Assembly (NCBI RefSeq): GCF_007859715.1
Contig: NZ_SJPG01000001.1
Coordinates: forward strand, 1,116,001 to 1,180,000
Origin: Rubinisphaera italica
GTDB lineage: Bacteria > Planctomycetota > Planctomycetia > Planctomycetales > Planctomycetaceae
DNA length: 64,000 nt
Direction of reading: 5' to 3'
The notes under the pieces were generated by a model. It had not been told where the DNA came from. It was given only the letters and a program-made list of their open reading frames with translations, and ran no database searches. This document shows, piece after piece, positions 58,984 through 64,000 of the stretch (its first letter is position 1; every line of letters begins with the position of its first letter). The position numbers and the translations under genes were made by a program.

Positions 58984-59339
58984 GGCATGTCCCTTCGGAA
59001 TGGAAGATCAATTGTTGACGGACGAATGCGTCGCAGAACGAGAGTAGAATGTCATTCAGGAAAGTTCTGGAAAACGAAACTGTTCCAATTTTTGAAACGC
59101 CTGTGAATAATAAATTCTACGAATGAGATGCATATCATGGCCCCATGCATTATATCGGTAAATTGTATGCAATGAAACCGGTTGTTTAGAAGATTTGGAG
59201 AATTAGCGTTTGTAACGATTATTCCTTCTGACACTTGGTGCACGGGCTGGCAATATTCGGATAGACCCTATGCCTATTCAATTGTTGTTTTTTTGTATAG
59301 TTGCATGGCGTGTCTTTTTTTATAACAGATTGATGTTCA
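58984..59339. other. 356-base gap, nothing supported
   Basis: It is the divergent region between the FHA gene and the aminotransferase gene. It is AT-rich with a T-run around 59286-59321. No gene, palindrome or consensus promoter was clear. Confidence 0.45.
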
Positions 59340-60269
59340 ATGAAGTTTTCTGAGCCCATTGCCTGTTTGAATGGGCAGATCGTGAAAGCGAGTGATTTGC
59401 GACTACCCGTGACCGATATGGGAATCGTTCACGGCATCGCAGTGACAGAAATGTTGCGAACGTTTCGCGGAGCACTGTTTGAATGGAAGGCTCACTGGGG
59501 CCGATTTCAAAAATCTGCAGAGTTGACAGACATTCCCCTCCCGGAATTTGATATTCTGGAAATAATTGAGCAGATGGTAATACACAATATTCAATTCCTC
59601 CCTGAAGGAAATGAACTGGGGGTTATCATCTCGGCAACTGCAGGCCCTAATCGCACTTATCTGGGGCAATCCGCTGAGATTCAGCCGACGTTTTTTGCGC
59701 ATACATTTGAATTGCCGGGAGAATTGTGGGCGAATGCCACAGAGTTAGGCCAGCATCTGGCGATCTCCTCCATTCCACAAATTTCTCCACGCAGTGTGCC
59801 ACCAGCCGCTAAAGTTCGCAGCCGTATGAACTGGTATTTGGCTGAACGGGACGTTTCGAAAAGATATCCCGGTTCCCGACCAATTGTGCTCGATGAATAC
59901 GGATTTGTGCGGGAAACGAGTACCGCAAATTTATTTGCAGTCCGAGACGGTTATGTACTGACTGCTCCTGAAGAAACCGTTCTCCCGGGAATCTGCCGAG
60001 CGATTACCATTCGCTTGCTCCATCAACTGGGAGCGGAGGTGAGAGAAACGAATATGACCGTTGATGATCTTCTGCAGGCTCAGGAAATCTTTACGACTTC
60101 GACTCCCTATTGTTTGATGGGCGTTTCACGGTTGAACAGTGCCTCGGCTGGCTTAGATTTTCCTGGAGAAATCACGCGGGCTCTCATTGAAAAATGGAAT
60201 CAATACGTGGGCCTCGATATTCATGAGCAACTTCGAAGAATTGCCTTTGGGAGGCAATCAAACGTATGA
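59340..60269 (+). CDS. Class IV aminotransferase (BCAT/ADCL-like)
   Basis: The 309-residue PLP enzyme of fold type IV has DMGIVHGIAVTEMLRTF near the start. The catalytic Lys is in PPAAKVRSRMNWYLA (about residue 159), and ETSTANLFAV and PGICRAI are in the C-domain. Relatives include branched-chain aminotransferase, D-amino-acid aminotransferase and aminodeoxychorismate lyase; I cannot choose among them. The start Met at 59340 is preceded by a weak ribosome site. Confidence 0.88.
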   Translation: MKFSEPIACLNGQIVKASDLRLPVTDMGIVHGIAVTEMLRTFRGALFEWKAHWGRFQKSAELTDIPLPEFDILEIIEQMVIHNIQFLPEGNELGVIISATAGPNRTYLGQSAEIQPTFFAHTFELPGELWANATELGQHLAISSIPQISPRSVPPAAKVRSRMNWYLAERDVSKRYPGSRPIVLDEYGFVRETSTANLFAVRDGYVLTAPEETVLPGICRAITIRLLHQLGAEVRETNMTVDDLLQAQEIFTTSTPYCLMGVSRLNSASAGLDFPGEITRALIEKWNQYVGLDIHEQLRRIAFGRQSNV

Positions 60270-60395
60270 AATCAATCAATTCTCTTTCATAACTCGACAG
60301 TTTCAATTGTCGAACGTATGCTGTTGATGAGGCTTTTCACAACTATTGTGTTCTGCATTTGTTGCAGCGTATCGTATCGTTCAGGAGTAATTCAG

Positions 60396-61322
60396 ATGAG
60401 TCAGAAATTCGATCATATTTCCAAGCTGGGGCAGTTTTCCGGAACGAGTCGACGTGCATTGTTGCAGGGCGCAATAGCCGCTTCGGCTGGATTGGTTGCC
60501 GGTGGTATTGTTCAGGCGAATGAGAAAACCTCAGAAAAAGTGGCCCAGAATGGCCGCATCAAGCAATCTCTGGTTCACTGGTGCTACAAACCTTACTGGA
60601 ACGTGGATGAAATGTGTCAGCTGGCAGTCAGCCTGGGCGTACCCAGTATCGAACTGATTGACCCCGAGCACTGGCCCACATTGAAAAAACATGGTCTGAC
60701 ATGTGCTATTGCAGGGAGCCATGGATTTACTGACGGCCCGAATCACCCTGAGAACTGGGAGATGTGCGAAGAGAAACTGAAAACTCGCATCCAGCAGGCA
60801 GCAGACTTCGGTTGCCCCAGTGTCATTTCCTTCACAGGCATGAGTGGCAATCTGACGCCTGAAGAAGGGGCAGAGAACTGTGTGAAGTTTTTCAAGCAGA
60901 TTGCCCCGTTTGCCGAAAAGCATAATGTGACGATTTGTATCGAAATGCTCAATACGCGAGATGACACTCATCGAATGAAGGGGCATCCCGGTTATCAGGG
61001 AAATCATACCGACTACTGTATTGATATTATCAAACGAGTCGGGTCGGATCGGGTTAAACTTCTTTTCGACATTTATCATGTGCAGATTATGGATGGCGAC
61101 GTCATTCGTCGAATAAATCAGCATAAGGATTATCTGGGACACATTCACACCGCTGGCAATCCTGGTCGTGGCGAATTGGATAATACTCAGGAGATCAATT
61201 ACCCGCCAATCATGCAGGCATTGCTGGACGTGGGCTACAACGGTTATGTCGGACAGGAATATATCCCGACACGTGATGCCTTAACCGGATTGCAGGAAGC
61301 CGTCGCTTTGTGTGACGTTTAA
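60396..61322 (+). CDS. Tat-exported TIM-barrel isomerase (hydroxypyruvate-isomerase-like)
   Basis: In this 308-residue protein a twin-arginine signal (SRRALLQGAIAASAG, residues 17-31) precedes a xylose-isomerase-like TIM barrel. Its metal ligands are Glu in CIEMLNTR, Asp in LFDIYHVQ, His in GHIHTAG and Glu in GQEYIP. It resembles Hyi; export suggests a different sugar substrate. The start at 60396 follows AGGAG eight bases upstream; the frame is open to 60318 with a second possible start that would hide the Tat motif. Confidence 0.88.
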   Translation: MSQKFDHISKLGQFSGTSRRALLQGAIAASAGLVAGGIVQANEKTSEKVAQNGRIKQSLVHWCYKPYWNVDEMCQLAVSLGVPSIELIDPEHWPTLKKHGLTCAIAGSHGFTDGPNHPENWEMCEEKLKTRIQQAADFGCPSVISFTGMSGNLTPEEGAENCVKFFKQIAPFAEKHNVTICIEMLNTRDDTHRMKGHPGYQGNHTDYCIDIIKRVGSDRVKLLFDIYHVQIMDGDVIRRINQHKDYLGHIHTAGNPGRGELDNTQEINYPPIMQALLDVGYNGYVGQEYIPTRDALTGLQEAVALCDV

Positions 61323-61379
61323 GGCTTTACAAACAGACGTGATAAAGTCCAGAAGACTGGAGCCGACGTGGAGATTCCT

Positions 61380-62435
61380 ATGAGCGCAGGTGGAGAAAAT
61401 CTCGTCCTGTTTCCGACAATTGCCCATCAACACAAGGCCTCAGGGACTTGGTCTGCTGACGTTCATGGCTGGTGCTTTGATGGAGCTGACGATTTTCATT
61501 TTCAAAGGACGGCGGCCTCATTTTTGAGACGGGCCTTGAAAATCGACCGGAATCAACCCGATCCTCCTTTCTTTCGGGAACGGGCGGGTGGTTTTGTCGT
61601 TGAAAATCGCAAAAAAGTGGTGATTGAAGTCGCTTATGATCGGACGAACTTACTGGCAGTCAAGACAAAGCGAAACGGTCATTTCCAGACGAAAATTAAC
61701 CTCACCATAAGTGACGACTCCCCGATGGCAACGACCACGTTTGGGGCAAAAAAAGTCTCTCTGACGGCTATCCGCAAAGATTGTCAGATTGATCAGGTGG
61801 GAGGATGCTATCTGATTCCCGATCAGGGGCTATCCATCATTTCCGATATCGATGATACAATCAAATTTTCAAATGTTGGCAATCGCGAAGAGTTACTCGC
61901 CAATACATTTTTGCGACCATTTCGTCCCATCGAAGGGATGCCTGAATTATTCAACCATCTGGCTGCTCCTGAGAGAAGTTTTCATTACATTTCCGCGACA
62001 CCCTGGCAGATGGTTCGATCAGTCTCGCAGTTTTTGAGTGAACACAACTTTCCGGAAGGTTCGGTTCATTTACGCAAGTTCGCTTTGAAGGATGTAACGT
62101 TTCTCAAAAAGATCTTTCCGGCTTACAAGAAGAAACGAAAAGTCGTTGAAGACATGATGTTCCGATTTCCCAATCGACGGTTTTTACTATTTGGAGATAC
62201 CGGTGAAAAAGATCCTGAAATTTACGGAGATATTGCACGGCGATTTCCGGATCAGACACTCGGAATTTGTCTACGGAATGTCAGCCCGGATCTGCCTGGA
62301 TCAATTCGCTTTCGTAAGGCTTTTACGAACGTTTCGCCTCGAAAGTGGATCATTTTTGAAGATGTTTTACGACTCGAGTCTCAGTTTCTTCCTGAGATGT
62401 TAGGCACCTACCAAAATCAGATTGACAACAATTAA
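61380..62435 (+). CDS. App1-family phosphatase-like protein (DUF2183)
   Basis: The 351-residue protein has an App1 N-terminal beta region with HGWCFDGAD. The catalytic segment SIISDIDDTIKFSNV is the DxDxT HAD-like motif, and HYISATPWQM and LLFGDTGEKDPEIY follow. Yeast App1 is a phosphatidate phosphatase; the bacterial substrate is not known. The ATG at 61380 follows GGAG; GTG at 61368 is in frame. Confidence 0.85.
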   Translation: MSAGGENLVLFPTIAHQHKASGTWSADVHGWCFDGADDFHFQRTAASFLRRALKIDRNQPDPPFFRERAGGFVVENRKKVVIEVAYDRTNLLAVKTKRNGHFQTKINLTISDDSPMATTTFGAKKVSLTAIRKDCQIDQVGGCYLIPDQGLSIISDIDDTIKFSNVGNREELLANTFLRPFRPIEGMPELFNHLAAPERSFHYISATPWQMVRSVSQFLSEHNFPEGSVHLRKFALKDVTFLKKIFPAYKKKRKVVEDMMFRFPNRRFLLFGDTGEKDPEIYGDIARRFPDQTLGICLRNVSPDLPGSIRFRKAFTNVSPRKWIIFEDVLRLESQFLPEMLGTYQNQIDNN

Positions 62436-62880
62436 CCCTATTTAATCACGCATGACGAAATTCAACGTTAGCGTGTTACAGTTTATCAAGATTGAGTTGT
62501 CAGCAAAATCAGCAGAACTCTTGTCAAATCCATGTTCAACTTGTAGAAATCGAGTTGACAAGTCAGGCAAAGTCACTCAATATAAGTGCTCGTTGATGTT
62601 CATGTGGTTAGAGCTTCACGACTCGATCGAGTCAAATATTTTCCTGATCGATCTTCTCGATTACTGTTTCAATGTTGCTCTTGACTGTCATCATTCGCAT
62701 AGAAGTGTTATTATTTTTCCGTGGTCATTTGCAGGTCTTACCAGATGGCATTTCCCATCAGTTGTTGGTACTTCCAGTTAAACCCTCGTTATTTGTCATT
62801 GTTATCGTGATGGTCAGCACAGACGTTGAGCGTCCGATGAATTATAGGTTCGTTACCTTAATCGTGTTAGGAAAGTGAAT
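62436..62880. other. 445-base gap, no supported gene
   Basis: It lies between the App1-like gene and the STAS gene. A 110-codon plus-strand frame from 62452 is Cys/His-rich with no recognisable domain and lacks a ribosome site. The promoter for the STAS gene should lie here. Confidence 0.45.
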
Positions 62881-63234
62881 ATGGCAACAAGCCGACGCAT
62901 TGATGTCGAAGAAGTCGGTGAGGTAACAATTGCTACCTTTGTCGATAAAAAGATTCTCGATGAGAACAACATCCAACAAATCGGTAGCCAGTTATTTGCC
63001 CTGGTGGAAGAAGATGGTCGGAAACGGATCGTCCTTGACTTCTCAAATGTAGAGTACCTCTCCAGTGCTGCACTTGGAAAGTTGATCACTATGGACAAAA
63101 AAGTCAAAGCCAGTGGAGGCAAGCTTCGATTGTGCTCCATTCGGCCAGATATTTATGAAGTCTTTGCGATCACAAAACTCAATAAGCTTTTTGATATTAA
63201 AGACACCCAGGAAGATGCCTTGCAGGGTTTCTAA
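62881..63234 (+). CDS. STAS-domain anti-sigma factor antagonist
   Basis: The 117-residue protein is a single STAS domain of the SpoIIAA/RsbV type. The conserved NVEYLSSAALGKLITM helix carries the phosphorylatable Ser. In this family phosphorylation by a HATPase kinase controls binding, releasing a sigma factor. The ATG at 62881 follows AGGAAAG; GTG at 62875 is in frame. The kinase-like gene at 63533 follows, 298 bases away. Confidence 0.9.
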   Translation: MATSRRIDVEEVGEVTIATFVDKKILDENNIQQIGSQLFALVEEDGRKRIVLDFSNVEYLSSAALGKLITMDKKVKASGGKLRLCSIRPDIYEVFAITKLNKLFDIKDTQEDALQGF

Positions 63235-63532
63235 AATCGTATTCAATTTCTGATTGAATGTTATTGAAAAGAATTCAACCATCAGTTCATTTTGAAACAG
63301 TCAGAATTCAAAGCAGGTTGAAGCATAGAAACCTGAAGTTCTCCCATTCAGGAACGGTTGCTATTTTGAAATGACCGGATGGTATTGTTTCAGTTCTGGA
63401 ATCATGGCTGGGACAACAGGGTTGATGAGATTCTTTGAGTCTTACGGGGAAATGAATTAAAATTCATGTGACTCGTACTGTTTTTACGTGAGCTTTTCTT
63501 CCTGGATAGCGTTTGACGCGTTATGTGGTGCA

Positions 63533-63973
63533 ATGATTTTTGCCGAACGATTCGACGAATATTTCGATGAAACGATCCCCAGCGAAACTGCTCGCGGGCA
63601 GGAGGTGCAGGAACGTATTGTTGCATTGATGGAAAAGTATGAATTCACAATGCGAGATGTCTTCAGTACGCGACTCGCTTTGGAAGAAGGAATCATCAAT
63701 GCGATCAAGCATGGCAATCGGATGGATGCTTCAAAGTCCGTCAAAATACAGTGGGGAATCAGTTCTGAATTAGTAAAGGTTATAATTGCTGACGAGGGGG
63801 AGGGCTTTGAACCGGAAGACGTCCCCGATCCCACTGATGATGAAAATTTAGAGCGGCCTTGTGGGCGTGGAATTATGCTCATGCGCGCGTTTATGGACAC
63901 TATCGAGTACAACGAAGTCGGAAATGTCCTCACGATTGAAAAGAAAAAAAGTTCGGAAGAGTCAACAGAATAA
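63533..63973 (+). CDS. HATPase_c_2 anti-sigma regulatory kinase (RsbW/SpoIIAB-like)
   Basis: The 146-residue GHKL ATPase has an N-box STRLALEEGIINAIKHGN, a G1 box IADEGEGFEPEDVPDP and a G2 GRGIMLMRAFMD. It would phosphorylate the STAS partner at 62881 and hold a sigma factor. The start at 63533 is preferred; GTG at 63488 is in frame and would add 15 residues without matching the family. No sigma-factor gene is visible before the window ends. Confidence 0.88.
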   Translation: MIFAERFDEYFDETIPSETARGQEVQERIVALMEKYEFTMRDVFSTRLALEEGIINAIKHGNRMDASKSVKIQWGISSELVKVIIADEGEGFEPEDVPDPTDDENLERPCGRGIMLMRAFMDTIEYNEVGNVLTIEKKKSSEESTE

Positions 63974-64000
63974 TTAGTTCTTAAGTTCCTGTGAGTTCGT

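Noticed and set aside
60531..61148. 205-codon minus-strand frame opposite the TIM-barrel gene
   Set aside because: Antisense shadow of a gene with clear metal-binding motifs.
62452..62781. 110-codon plus-strand frame with Cys and His residues
   Set aside because: Spacing does not fit a zinc finger, there is no ribosome site and the composition looks random.

Overview
The window reads as a mid-GC chromosomal segment from a member of the order Planctomycetales. Pointers are two DUF1559 proteins carrying the H-X9-DG type C-terminus, a TIGR03067-like secreted protein, a sulfatase, a CehA/McbA-type metallohydrolase, a DUF5658 protein, HpnC-type squalene synthase, a roughly 600-residue aspartate kinase with two ACT pairs, and many palindromic intergenic elements. 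No rRNA, tRNA, CRISPR array, transposase or phage gene was recognised. The content is mostly core and lineage-specific chromosomal genes.

Layout. 0-6 kb (minus): a truncated membrane protein, a prenyltransferase-repeat protein, an MsbA-like ABC exporter and two tandem DUF1559 proteins. 6-19 kb (mixed): csrA with a long tail, a cysteine-free bL28-like protein, gatC, a kinase of the LPS-kinase type, a large unknown membrane protein, a secreted peroxiredoxin, a diacylglycerol-kinase-like enzyme, a non-canonical Nramp-family transporter, a 7Fe ferredoxin and aspartate kinase. 19.5-29.3 kb (minus): a surface-polysaccharide locus with a deacetylase-like protein, three GT4 glycosyltransferases, a BcsL/CelD-like acyltransferase, a Wzx-like flippase and an O-antigen-ligase/Wzy-like protein. 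29.5-38.7 kb: a frameshifted zinc alcohol dehydrogenase, DinB-like protein, UDP-sugar pyrophosphorylase, DUF5658, a zinc-ribbon coiled-coil protein, a PPP-type phosphatase, a large PHP-type protein and an endonuclease-III-like protein with a histone-H1-like tail. 38.8-48.1 kb (minus): rbfA, infB and nusA preceded by ileS, whose HIGH motif is replaced by GVHH. 48.4-64 kb (mostly plus): a hybrid histidine kinase, sulfatase (minus), EF-hand hydrolase, TIGR03067 protein, hpnC, a TolB-PA-M28-PDZ protease, an FHA protein (minus), a class IV aminotransferase, a TIM-barrel isomerase, an App1-type phosphatase, and a STAS plus anti-sigma kinase pair at the right edge.

How the genes fit together. The 19.5-29.3 kb block holds assembly, modification, flipping and polymerisation functions for one glycan, but no initiating sugar-phosphate transferase or Wza/Wzc export machinery is visible. 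nusA-infB-rbfA is the conserved transcription/translation cluster without rimP, and a sigma-70-like promoter plus an intrinsic terminator lie ahead of nusA. The final STAS/HATPase pair looks like a partner-switching module.

The most notable points are the GVHH/MHKSD-type isoleucyl-tRNA synthetase, the putative nusA leader attenuator, the single-base frameshift in the dehydrogenase, the zinc-less bL28, the degenerate endonuclease III with a Lys-rich tail, and at least eight palindromic elements, several in two or more copies and one reading into a protein C-terminus.
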